Shown: positions 1 to 7,305 of the stretch, in pieces | How the letters are laid out: every line of letters begins with the position of its first letter | Numbering within the stretch: the first letter of the stretch is position 1 | Assembly: GCA_964398185.1 (NCBI GenBank) | Contig: CAYNML010000001.1 | Span: 101,059 to 165,058 of the forward strand | Source: Fen-1058 sp964398185 | GTDB lineage: Bacteria; Chloroflexota; Anaerolineae; Fen-1058 | Length of the DNA stretch: 64,000 bases | Reading direction: 5' to 3' | Position numbers and translations under genes: made by a program | The notes under the pieces: model-generated | The model's database searches: none | What the model was told of the DNA's origin: nothing | Seen by the model: the letters and a program-made list of their open reading frames with translations, nothing else

Positions 1-1
1 C

Positions 2-1015
2 ACGCCCAAAGAGCACGGCGTCGAGTTCCTGATGGACCATCGCCATTTGTGGCTGCGCTCGTCGCGGCAGTGGGCCATTCAGCGCGTCCGCGCCACGGCG
101 ATGCGCGCCATGCGCGAATGGCTCGACAACTACGGCTGCCTGGAAGTCTCCACACCTATCCTCACGCCCGCCGCCGCCGAAGGCACCACCACGCTGTTCC
201 CGGTGGAATACTTCGAGCAGCAGGCGTATCTGGCGCAGACCGGCCAGTTGTACAACGAAGCCAACATCTTCGCCTTCAAGGGCGTGTACTGCTTTGGGCC
301 GACGTTCCGCGCCGAGAAGAGCAAGACGCGCCGCCACCTCACCGAATTCTGGATGATCGAGCCGGAGATCGCGTACTGCGATCTCGATCAACTGCTGGAG
401 ATCGAAGAGCAGTTCGTCAGCCACGTGGTGCAGACCTGTCTCAAAACCCGATCGGTGGAGCTGCGCTATCTGGGCCGCGATCTTAGCAAGCTGGAGAACA
501 TTGTCGCGCCGTTCCCGCGCATTCGCTACGACGAAGCCATCGAGCGGTTGAAGCAATTGCAAGCGGAGACCGACGATCCCGAGCAGAAGGAATTGTTGAA
601 GATCGAGTGGGGCGATGATTTCGGATCGCCGCATGAGACGGCATTGACCCAGCTGTTCGATCGGCCTGTCTTTGTCGTCGGCTATCCCACGGCGGTGAAG
701 GCGTTCTACATGGAGCCGTGGCCCGGTCGCCCCGAGGTGTGCAAGAGCGCGGACCTGCTCGCGCCCGAGGGGTACGGTGAGATCATCGGCGGTTCCGAGC
801 GTATGTCCGATCCCGATCTGCTGCTCCAACGCATCAAAGAACACGGCCTGCCGCTGGAGCCGTATCAGTGGTACGTCGATCTGCGCAAGTACGGCAGCGT
901 GCCGCACAGCGGCTTCGGCCTCGGCGTGGAGCGCACCGTCTCGTGGATCTGCGGGCTGGAGCACATCCGCGAGGTTAGCCCGTTCCCGCGGTTGATCAAT
1001 CGATTGTATCCGTAA
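2..1015 (+). CDS. asnS: Asparaginyl-tRNA synthetase, C-terminal part (5' truncated by window edge)
   Basis: This enzyme charges tRNA-Asn with asparagine in the cytoplasm. The frame is open from the first bases (TPKEHGVEFLM), so the start codon and the N-terminal OB-fold anticodon domain lie outside the window. The visible 337 residues are the class II catalytic core. Motif 2 is seen as FRAEKSKTRRHLTEFWM, and motif 3 as GFGLGVERTVSWICG near the C-terminus. The HLTEFWMIEPE stretch separates AsnRS from AspRS, and the KEHGVEFL lead-in is typical of AsnRS. The C-terminus (INRLYP) is where the family normally ends, so the 3' end is intact. Confidence 0.95.
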   Translation, partial: TPKEHGVEFLMDHRHLWLRSSRQWAIQRVRATAMRAMREWLDNYGCLEVSTPILTPAAAEGTTTLFPVEYFEQQAYLAQTGQLYNEANIFAFKGVYCFGPTFRAEKSKTRRHLTEFWMIEPEIAYCDLDQLLEIEEQFVSHVVQTCLKTRSVELRYLGRDLSKLENIVAPFPRIRYDEAIERLKQLQAETDDPEQKELLKIEWGDDFGSPHETALTQLFDRPVFVVGYPTAVKAFYMEPWPGRPEVCKSADLLAPEGYGEIIGGSERMSDPDLLLQRIKEHGLPLEPYQWYVDLRKYGSVPHSGFGLGVERTVSWICGLEHIREVSPFPRLINRLYP

Positions 1016-1138
1016 ATCTATTGACTGCTCAAGGCCCGCGTCCTCGCGGGCGCTGCATGCAGCCAACCGCGGGGACACGGTTGGAGAGCCAACACAACAC
1101 AATTGCCTCGCGATCGGGATCGCGGGGTAGTTTTATTT

Positions 1139-1147
1139 TGCTATACA
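1139..1147 (+). promoter_or_regulatory. Extended -10 promoter, possibly giving a leaderless transcript
   Basis: The sequence reads TGC-TATACA, an extended -10 element. It ends 8 bases before the ATG at 1156, so transcription would begin at or within a base or two of the start codon. There is no -35 element at normal spacing and no Shine-Dalgarno sequence. Similar layouts precede the genes at 38874 and 57377. Confidence 0.45.
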
Positions 1148-1155
1148 ATTACCTC

Positions 1156-1860
1156 ATGAGCGTGGACACCTTCAACGGGTTGGTGATCATCGGTATCTTG
1201 AGCCTCATCGTCTGGCGCGGCGTGCTTGCCTTGCAAGTGGCCTTGGATGCGCGGCGGCGCAGCTGCACTCCGTTCGAGATCGGTCGCTGGGCGTTGATCG
1301 CCGTGGTCGCGGCCGATCGGTATTGGTGGGGCGCGCGGCTCGATCGGTTGGCGGTCCCCGAAGCGCGTGAGCTGCTGATCGATCTGGCGCGGACGTACGG
1401 CTTGCTGCACGTCACGAATGTGCGCTGTCCGCTGTGCGAGACCGAGATCAAAAACGCGCTAGCCGTGACCGAGAGTGGCGAGCTCTATATTCGCCGGAAT
1501 GCAGCTTGCTCGCACTGCGATTTTCGCGTGGATGCCTGCCGTCACTGCGTGCACTTTCTGCCGGACACCGGCGGCTTCACCATGTTCGAGCGGCGCGGCG
1601 ATTCTAGCCATGGCCGCTGCGGGTTCTATCGCGCGCCGGAGCCGGTACGCACCGCTTATCCGCAGCACGCCCGCCGCATGGAAGCGTTGGGCTACGATAT
1701 GCTGCCCACGCCCAAACGCATCGCCGATTCGTACATCCCCCTGGCCGAGTGTACCGCCTTCTCCCTCAGGCCTGAACTGCTGCGCAACAGCCGCGTCCCG
1801 TGGATCGATCGCCAGCGCGTCAACCTCATTCGGCTGCACCAGCGCGTCAATCGACGGTGA
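1156..1860 (+). CDS. Membrane-anchored protein with CxxC metal-binding motifs
   Basis: No family was recognised. The 234-residue protein has one hydrophobic segment near its N-terminus (about residues 6-26, NGLVIIGILSLIVWRG). A cytoplasmic or peripheral region with paired cysteines follows: CPLC near residue 90, CSHC near 117, CRHC near 128 and one more Cys near 155. The spacing suggests one or two zinc ribbons or a rubredoxin-like knuckle. The frame is open upstream to 1021, but that extra part crosses a low-complexity repeat and lacks a ribosome site, so the internal ATG after the promoter-like TATACA is preferred. Its stop overlaps the convergent gene's stop by 14 bases. Confidence 0.6.
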   Translation: MSVDTFNGLVIIGILSLIVWRGVLALQVALDARRRSCTPFEIGRWALIAVVAADRYWWGARLDRLAVPEARELLIDLARTYGLLHVTNVRCPLCETEIKNALAVTESGELYIRRNAACSHCDFRVDACRHCVHFLPDTGGFTMFERRGDSSHGRCGFYRAPEPVRTAYPQHARRMEALGYDMLPTPKRIADSYIPLAECTAFSLRPELLRNSRVPWIDRQRVNLIRLHQRVNRR

Positions 1861-2617
1861 TCACCGGCAGGTATTGCTGGTACGGCGGCGCATCGATCAC
1901 CGCTGCGTAACGCAGGGCGCTCTGCGCCTGCGCCGACGAGGTATCATCGCCGAGGAAGATCAGATTCGCGGTGGTGTACGGGTTGATCGGCAGGGGCGGG
2001 GGCGGAGCCTGGGTGTAATCGCGCAGCGGGCCGGACAGCACGGCCACGCCGTCGGCGTTCAGCGCGTAGTGATCGCCCAGCACACTTAAGCGGTATTCGA
2101 TCAAGTCCGTCGTCGTGAAGGTCGCGCCCTCGGCGTGCGTGAACGGATTGAGCGATCCGCCTTCCTGCGCCCAGACTTCACTTTCCCAGAATCCCAACTC
2201 GATGCCGCGCTTGTCGCTGCTCGTGATCAGCAGGCTGAAGCCTGCTCGATCGGGGCTGAGGTGCGTCTCGGTCAGCACCTGCACGGTGAACAACACCTGA
2301 TACCCGTCTACCCGATCGAGCGGCGCGTACAACGTCGGCTTCGCGAAATAGCCCGCGTAATCGCTCACCTGCGGTGTGGTATCCAACAGCGTGATCGGGT
2401 TGGTGAACACCTGCGTTGCCTGTACGCCGCCCGGTGGATTGGTGAGGTAGAAGAACCCCTGGGTGTCCGGTGTGCCGGAATTGAGTGCTCCATCGTACAG
2501 CACGGTGGTAGTCGCCAGGGGCAGGGACGATGGTGCCGACGCGGCGCTCGGCGGCGCGGAGAGCGAGAGTGTCAGCAGAATTGCCAGCCAGACCAGGGCT
2601 CTTGCCGAGTCATTCAT
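1847..2617 (-). CDS. Small secreted lectin/LamG-like protein with YLP-type C-terminus
   Basis: The 256-residue protein begins with a clear signal peptide (residues 1-28, hydrophobic ALVWLAILLTLSLSA followed by small residues). The rest is beta-rich. The late motif NLIFLGDDTSSAQAQ resembles that of LamG/concanavalin-like secreted proteins of the choice-of-anchor type, which is a memory-based comparison. The C-terminus QYLPVITVD is a divergent version of the YLPL tail found on four much larger exoproteins in this window. There is no membrane anchor or LPXTG motif. It is probably extracellular and binds a glycan or other surface ligand; its ligand cannot be read from the sequence. Confidence 0.65.
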   Translation of the reverse strand: MNDSARALVWLAILLTLSLSAPPSAASAPSSLPLATTTVLYDGALNSGTPDTQGFFYLTNPPGGVQATQVFTNPITLLDTTPQVSDYAGYFAKPTLYAPLDRVDGYQVLFTVQVLTETHLSPDRAGFSLLITSSDKRGIELGFWESEVWAQEGGSLNPFTHAEGATFTTTDLIEYRLSVLGDHYALNADGVAVLSGPLRDYTQAPPPPLPINPYTTANLIFLGDDTSSAQAQSALRYAAVIDAPPYQQYLPVITVD

Positions 2618-2687
2618 GCTTGATTTTTACCGCAGGGTGCCGGAAAAGTCACGCTCCAATTGGACAGGGTCAAACAAAAATAGGGTA

Positions 2688-2716
2688 TTGACAACAGAGA
2701 AAAAAAGTTGTATAAA
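2688..2716 (+). promoter_or_regulatory. Consensus sigma-70 promoter for the ArsR-type operon
   Basis: TTGACA is followed after exactly 17 bases by TATAAA, in an AT-rich stretch that stands out from its surroundings. It drives the three genes from 2766 to 5121. Between the -10 and the start codon lie two direct copies of TAACCCGA (2725-2732 and 2742-2749), 17 bases apart, which could be a repressor site. The ribosome site AAAGGA is at 2753-2758. Confidence 0.8.
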
Positions 2717-2765
2717 TATGCGTGTAACCCGATTTATCGCATAACCCGAATAAAAGGATTAAGAT

Positions 2766-3866
2766 ATGCCAGCGCCAGAGGCTTCCTTGGTGTCACCCGC
2801 TACGGAGTCGAACATTAGTTTTAGTCTGGAGCCAGCGTTTAACGCGCTTCACAGCCTGATGCTGCTGGCCAAGGTCGATCACTATTCCGGGCTGGACGAG
2901 TGGGTTACTCGAACGGCGGCCGCCTTGCCGCCCGACCGGCGTTACATGAATCACGTCGTGCTCATCGGCGTGCACTATGCGGTGATCCCTACTCGCAGCT
3001 GGTCGAGCTTCCCGCTTTATCTGGACGACCTGGCGCGACAGGATCCCAGCGCGCTGCGCGACCGCGTGTTTGATGCTTACTTTACTATCGGCAAAGAGAA
3101 GAGCGGATCGACCACGGGATTGCTGAATCCGGCAGTCTCAGAAATGCTGGCCGATCAAGCGCTGTACTTCGCATTTTTGCGCGAGCGCTTTGGCTCATTC
3201 GACGAAGAGGTCGAAGCCGAAGCCCATCGGCTGCTCAACGATCCGCCCAAGCTGCGTGAGACCATCGTCTCGCATCTGCGCTACATGTGGACATCCTTCA
3301 TGGCTCCCGAATGGGAACGCGTCGCGCCGTTGTTGCAAGCCTGTGTCGATGCCTACCGCCAAATCGATTTCAGCGGCAAAAGCATCGGCGAAGCCATTCA
3401 GCAGGTGGTGGAGCAGAAACCCGATGAGTGGTGCCAGAAGATGGCCGGCGCAGCGAGCCGCGTGGTGTTTGTCCCTTCGACGCACATCGGGCCGTATCAG
3501 GGACGCTACTTTGTCAACAGCACCCTGTACTTGATCTTTGGCGCGCGCCAGCCGCAGGGTGTGAGCAGCCTCTCGCCGGAGCTCAGCCGATCAGAGTTGG
3601 TGGTGCGCATCACGGCCCTAGCCGACGATACCCGCCTGCGCATCCTGCACTTCATCGCGCAGAACGGCGAACAGCGCTCGCCCGACATCATCCGCCAACT
3701 CGATCTCAGCCAGTCGGCGACTTCACGGCATTTGCAGCAGCTCAGCGCCACCGGCTATCTGACGGAGCGCTGGCGCGAAGGCAGCAAGTGGTACAGTCTC
3801 AATCCCGATCGCATCGACGACACCTTTCGAGCCTTGTCGCGTTTCCTGCAGACCAGGAGCAGTTGA
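2766..3866 (+). CDS. ArsR-family winged-helix regulator with large N-terminal domain
   Basis: This 366-residue protein carries a C-terminal ArsR-type winged helix (about residues 275-365). Visible parts are LADDTRLRILHFIAQNG, then the recognition helix QLDLSQSATSRHLQQLSATG and the wing with WREGSKWYSLN. Classical ArsR proteins are about 100 residues, so the 270-residue N-terminal part is an added domain of unknown role. It is probably a ligand or protein interaction module like that seen in DUF5937-type regulators. No metal-binding CxC pair is visible in the helix region, so metal sensing is unlikely. The gene heads a tight three-gene operon behind a consensus promoter and may repress it through the TAACCCGA repeats. 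Confidence 0.75.
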   Translation: MPAPEASLVSPATESNISFSLEPAFNALHSLMLLAKVDHYSGLDEWVTRTAAALPPDRRYMNHVVLIGVHYAVIPTRSWSSFPLYLDDLARQDPSALRDRVFDAYFTIGKEKSGSTTGLLNPAVSEMLADQALYFAFLRERFGSFDEEVEAEAHRLLNDPPKLRETIVSHLRYMWTSFMAPEWERVAPLLQACVDAYRQIDFSGKSIGEAIQQVVEQKPDEWCQKMAGAASRVVFVPSTHIGPYQGRYFVNSTLYLIFGARQPQGVSSLSPELSRSELVVRITALADDTRLRILHFIAQNGEQRSPDIIRQLDLSQSATSRHLQQLSATGYLTERWREGSKWYSLNPDRIDDTFRALSRFLQTRSS

Positions 3867-3887
3867 GCCAACACAGGAGGGAAAGCC

Positions 3888-4832
3888 ATGACCGATCAAC
3901 CGTTTACCAAGTTCACCGAGCTGTGGCCGTTGTGTGGTGAAGCGTCGCAAGCCATCTATACCGCGACCCGACCAGTCGTCGGCCCGATTGTCAACGAAAC
4001 CGGCCTGACGCAGCCGGGTGCGATGCAGACGTTGCTGGTAGCGCGCGCGATCGAGCCGGACGCGCTAACGCCCGAGCGCATCTGGCGGCGTTACCCGTAT
4101 GGCACGTTGGAGCGCCGGGCGGAGCCGATGGCGTCACTCGCCGAACGGCGGTTGCTCGAGGTGGAGGATGATGGTTCATATCGCCTGACGCCCGGCGGGC
4201 GGGCGATTGTCACGCGGCTGCTGAAAGAGTTCTACGCCGGGCTGGCGGGTGTCGAAAAAACGATCGGGCCGGTGTACCCCGCCGCTGATCTGGATCGATT
4301 GGCCGCACTGTTGACCAGGATCGTGACGGCGTGTTTCAACGCCCCGATCGATCACTTTGGCCTCACAGACAGTCACGGCCTCGCGCCCAACGGCACTGCG
4401 GCGATCTTGGCGCGCATCGATCAGGCCTTGGATGATCTGAATGCCTTTCGTGATGACGCGCACCTGGCCGCGTGGCGGCCCTTGCAGATTGCGGGTGAAG
4501 CCTGGGAGTTGTTCACCTTCTTGTGGCGCGGCGAAGTGAAGAATGTCGACGAGATGGCCGAAAAGGCCGCCTTTCGCGGGCACTCGCGCGAAGCCTACCA
4601 GTCTGCGTTAGGAGATCTAATCGGACGGGGATGGGTGCGCGCGGTCAACGAGGGCGCTTACGAAGTGACCGACGCAGGACGGCAGCTGCGCGAGGCGGCT
4701 GAAGCTGCAACGGATCGGAATTTCTATACACCTTGGCAAGTACTGAACGACGTCGAAGTCACAGAACTGCATGAATTACTGGCGCGGCTCAAGACGGCAT
4801 TAACTCACATGACAGAGGCAGTGCCCGCCTGA
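3888..4832 (+). CDS. Winged-helix-like protein of unknown function
   Basis: The 314-residue protein follows the ArsR-type gene by 21 bases and has a strong ribosome site (AGGAGG). Two segments look like winged helices: about residues 75-115 (MASLAERRLLEVEDDGSYRL) and about 220-265 (HSREAYQSALGDLIGRGWV, then YEVTDAGRQLREAAE). Both resemble MarR-like helix-wing units ending in a TxxGR motif. No catalytic motif, signal peptide or membrane segment is visible. It is probably a DNA-binding or protein-binding partner of the upstream regulator. The SCO6745-like family was considered, but the match was not convincing. Confidence 0.6.
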   Translation: MTDQPFTKFTELWPLCGEASQAIYTATRPVVGPIVNETGLTQPGAMQTLLVARAIEPDALTPERIWRRYPYGTLERRAEPMASLAERRLLEVEDDGSYRLTPGGRAIVTRLLKEFYAGLAGVEKTIGPVYPAADLDRLAALLTRIVTACFNAPIDHFGLTDSHGLAPNGTAAILARIDQALDDLNAFRDDAHLAAWRPLQIAGEAWELFTFLWRGEVKNVDEMAEKAAFRGHSREAYQSALGDLIGRGWVRAVNEGAYEVTDAGRQLREAAEAATDRNFYTPWQVLNDVEVTELHELLARLKTALTHMTEAVPA

Positions 4833-4857
4833 GCGCGTTTCAACAGGAGGGAGTGCG

Positions 4858-5121
4858 ATGATTTCCTGGACCGATATCGAAGTACGACAAATGCAACATG
4901 AACAACGCGTGCAGCGCGTTGAACAAAATCACTGGATGCAGATCGCGCCGCCGGCAGCAGGTATTGATCGCTGGCAGTGGCGCGCGATGAATAAATTGGG
5001 CGGTTGGTTGGTCGAAGCGGGTAACCGCTTGCAGACGCATGTGGAGAAAGCGCGGCAGGTGGTGCGTACTTCACCGATGGCAATGGACGCCAACTCGAAC
5101 TCGACGCAGCCATGCCCTTAA
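4858..5121 (+). CDS. Small basic/aromatic protein, third gene of ArsR operon
   Basis: The 87-residue protein is preceded by a strong AGGAGG site 6 bases from the ATG and lies 25 bases after the preceding gene, so it is a real member of the operon. It contains a Trp-rich amphipathic stretch (RWQWRAMNKLGGWLVEAG), which could lie at the membrane surface. No family was recognised. It is followed by a strong hairpin. Confidence 0.6.
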   Translation: MISWTDIEVRQMQHEQRVQRVEQNHWMQIAPPAAGIDRWQWRAMNKLGGWLVEAGNRLQTHVEKARQVVRTSPMAMDANSNSTQPCP

Positions 5122-5134
5122 AGCAGCCGAGGCA

Positions 5135-5160
5135 GCTCCCACGCCGCCGGGCGTGGGAGC
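5135..5160 (+). terminator. Hairpin after the ArsR-type operon
   Basis: An 11-bp perfect stem (GCTCCCACGCC with GGCGTGGGAGC) and a 4-base loop lie 13 bases after the last stop codon. The following bases are not a proper U-tract, so this may be a transcript-stabilising or weak terminator hairpin. Confidence 0.55.
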
Positions 5161-5289
5161 CCTGTCTGCTCTGAGCAGCAGTCAAATAGCCAGAGCCGGT
5201 TGGTGACTGAAGCATCCACGACGCGCACCGGCAGGGCGATACACCACATACCATTAACGCCGTAAACAAATCCGCGCTGTGGAAAACAT

Positions 5290-5320
5290 ACCGGCCCCGA
5301 TCGAGATGATCGGGGCCGGT
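5290..5320 (-). terminator. Rho-independent terminator of the aldo/keto reductase gene
   Basis: A 13-bp perfect stem (ACCGGCCCCGATC paired with its complement) and a 5-base loop lie 8 bases beyond the minus-strand stop. On the minus strand the stem is followed by ATGTTTTCC, a short T-run. Confidence 0.8.
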
Positions 5321-5328
5321 GTGCTGTG

Positions 5329-6300
5329 TTATTGCGACCAGTCAGTGGGAGTGCGATCCCAGCGGTGTTCACGCAGCTTCGCTAAGAGATCGTGATCCAG
5401 CGGCCCGGCATCGCTGGTGGCGATGTTGGCATCCACGTGCTTGAGCTTGCGCATGCCGGGAATCACCGTGCTCACATCGGGATGGGAGAGAATGAAGCGC
5501 ATGGCCATGTCGGGCATGGTCATCCCGGGGGGAATGATCGGACGCAGGGCTTCAGCATGCTCCACGCTCGATCGCAAATTCTCCGCGACGAAGTACGAGT
5601 TGCGCCAATCGCCTTCCGGCCATTTGCTATCCAGCGTCAGCGTGCCCGTCAACGTGCCTTCATCGAACGGCACGCGCGCGATGACGGCCACCTTCAATGC
5701 GCGGCACAACGGGAACAGATGATCTTCGGGATTTTGATCGAAGATGTTGTAGATCACCTGCACGGCGTCGATGAGGCCGGTGCGCAGGGTGCGGAGGACG
5801 TTATCGGGTTCCCAGCGGTTGATGCTCACCCCGATCGCTTTGATCAGCCCCTCGCGTTTCAGATCGCTGACGGCCTTCTGCCATTCGTCGTTCTCGGCCC
5901 AATCGTCTTCCCACGTATGGAACTGCGTCAGATCGACGCTGTCCAGGCCCAGGTTTTTCAGGCTCTTTTCGGTATACCGGCGGATGTGATCGGCGGGATA
6001 GTTCTCGGCGAGATGATAGCCCCGCCGCGAGGGCCACTTGAAACTCTTGGGCGGAATTTTCGTCGCGGTGTACAACTTTCGATCGGGATAGGCCCGCACC
6101 AACTGCCCCAGCAGTTTCTCGCTGTGCCCCTGGCCATAGGCCCACGCCGTGTCGAAGAAATTGCAGCCTAGCTCAACGGAGCGATGCAGCGACTGCATTG
6201 ACTCGGCATCGTCCGACTCCGTCCAGCCGCCCATGCCCCACATACCATAGCCCACTTCACTGACCGACCAGCCTGTGCGTCCAAAGGTTCGATAGCGCAT
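5329..6300 (-). CDS. Aldo/keto reductase (AKR family)
   Basis: This is an NADP-dependent aldehyde/ketone reductase of the (beta/alpha)8 AKR fold, 323 residues, cytoplasmic. The catalytic tetrad can be followed in order: Asp and Tyr in FFDTAWAYGQGHSEKLLG, Lys in ATKIPP and His in QFHTWEDD. The C-terminal phosphate-binding region VSTVIPGMRK is present. The start is the ATG of MRYRTFGRTG because an AGGAG lies 7 bases upstream; a longer frame exists but lacks a ribosome site. It is a single gene bounded by its own terminator. The GRTG and WGMG motifs place it with general stress or sugar-aldehyde reductases; the substrate cannot be predicted. Confidence 0.9.
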   Translation of the reverse strand: MRYRTFGRTGWSVSEVGYGMWGMGGWTESDDAESMQSLHRSVELGCNFFDTAWAYGQGHSEKLLGQLVRAYPDRKLYTATKIPPKSFKWPSRRGYHLAENYPADHIRRYTEKSLKNLGLDSVDLTQFHTWEDDWAENDEWQKAVSDLKREGLIKAIGVSINRWEPDNVLRTLRTGLIDAVQVIYNIFDQNPEDHLFPLCRALKVAVIARVPFDEGTLTGTLTLDSKWPEGDWRNSYFVAENLRSSVEHAEALRPIIPPGMTMPDMAMRFILSHPDVSTVIPGMRKLKHVDANIATSDAGPLDHDLLAKLREHRWDRTPTDWSQ

Positions 6301-6363
6301 GTTCATCTCCTGAAGTGTGGTTACAGAGATTATATGCCGGAGTGGAGCGGCGTGCAATGAAAT

Positions 6364-6394
6364 TGCCGTCTGATCGATTTGTAATCAGACGGCA
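6364..6394 (-). terminator. Rho-independent terminator after the lipoprotein gene
   Basis: An 11-bp perfect stem (TGCCGTCTGAT and complement) with a 9-base loop lies 25 bases past the minus-strand stop and is followed on that strand by ATTTCATT. Confidence 0.7.
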
Positions 6395-6419
6395 GTTCAC
6401 TTGGATCAGATTCGATGCT

Positions 6420-7150
6420 TTATGGTTCAACGGTGCGCAGGGTGCGAGCGACTTCGTCGAAGCGGCTGAGATCGCCGTAACCGACCAACATGACGGGATG
6501 TCCATCGATGACGGCCAGCAGCGAGAGACTCTCGCTTATGCCTGACACCAGCATCCGCACGGCGGGCAGGGTGCCGGATAACAAAACCGCTTCTTCCAAC
6601 TGAATCTGCCCGTTGCTGTCGGCGATGATGGCTTTCTGCCGCGCGACCAGCTCGTCCAATGTCAGCGTCGTATTCGGCTCGGTGACGATATCGATCTTAA
6701 CGATGTTTTCCGGCACGCCATCGCGACCGGGGCCGCCGGGTTTTTCCGACCACAGGATGTCGAGGTCGCCGCCTTCGTCCACGATCCAACCTTGCGGATA
6801 GTCCACTTCAAAGTTGATCGCGTCGTTGCGATAGGTCTCCCACTCGGCCGGCACGGTCATGATCGGCTCCGGCGTAATGGTCGGTTCAGACGGCCACTGG
6901 AACGTGGTGCTCGCGCCATTCACGTTCACCGTGTAAGTGCCTTCGGGCTGATTCACCATATTGAGCGGCACAACCCTACGCCGATCTGCATCTGCACGTC
7001 ATGCACCTGCATCACAGGCAACGCGGCGACCTCCTCGACCACCGGTGTTGGCTGAATCCCCACCGAAGAGACGATGGTCGTCGGCGCACACGCGGCCAGG
7101 GCCACAACTGCCACAACGAAAACGAACTGAGATTTGATCAAACGCAACAT
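6420..7150 (-). pseudogene. Lipoprotein gene with internal frame break and probable deletion
   Basis: Two adjoining frames appear to be one broken gene. The first (from 7150, ribosome site AGGGAGG) begins with a lipoprotein signal ending in the lipobox VVALAACAP and stops near 6953. The second frame, with no convincing start, continues with a short beta module ending YTVNVNGASTTF. A PsbP/lipoprotein-like domain follows (FEVDYPQGWIVDEGG through RFDEVARTLRTVE). From memory, relatives in Anaerolineae have about 55-60 more residues between the QMQIG and YTVNVNG segments; if so, an internal deletion shifted the frame. It could also be an assembly error. A terminator follows, so the gene was once transcribed. 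Confidence 0.6.
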
Positions 7151-7271
7151 CTGTATGCCTCCCTATAGCATTGATTTACAAGATAGAAACGCTCGAAAAG
7201 GCCGTGAAGTTCCGCTGACACAACGCCATTGCTGTTAGAGCTTTGTCAAAGCGCAGATACTCCGCCTCCGC

Positions 7272-7277
7272 TATAAT
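7272..7277 (+). promoter_or_regulatory. -10 element for the FAD oxidoreductase gene
   Basis: A perfect TATAAT lies 29 bases before the chosen start. The nearest -35-like TTGTCA (7243-7248) is 23 bases away, which is too far, so only the -10 is supported. The ribosome site GGGGAGG follows at 7293-7299. Confidence 0.5.
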
Positions 7278-7305
7278 GACCCCATTCTGCTTGGGGAGGC
7301 GGCGC

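Noticed and set aside
1021..1155. Longer N-terminus for the Cys-rich membrane protein
   Set aside because: The added 45 residues lie in a low-complexity stretch upstream of the promoter-like TATACA, and the membrane segment directly follows the internal ATG.
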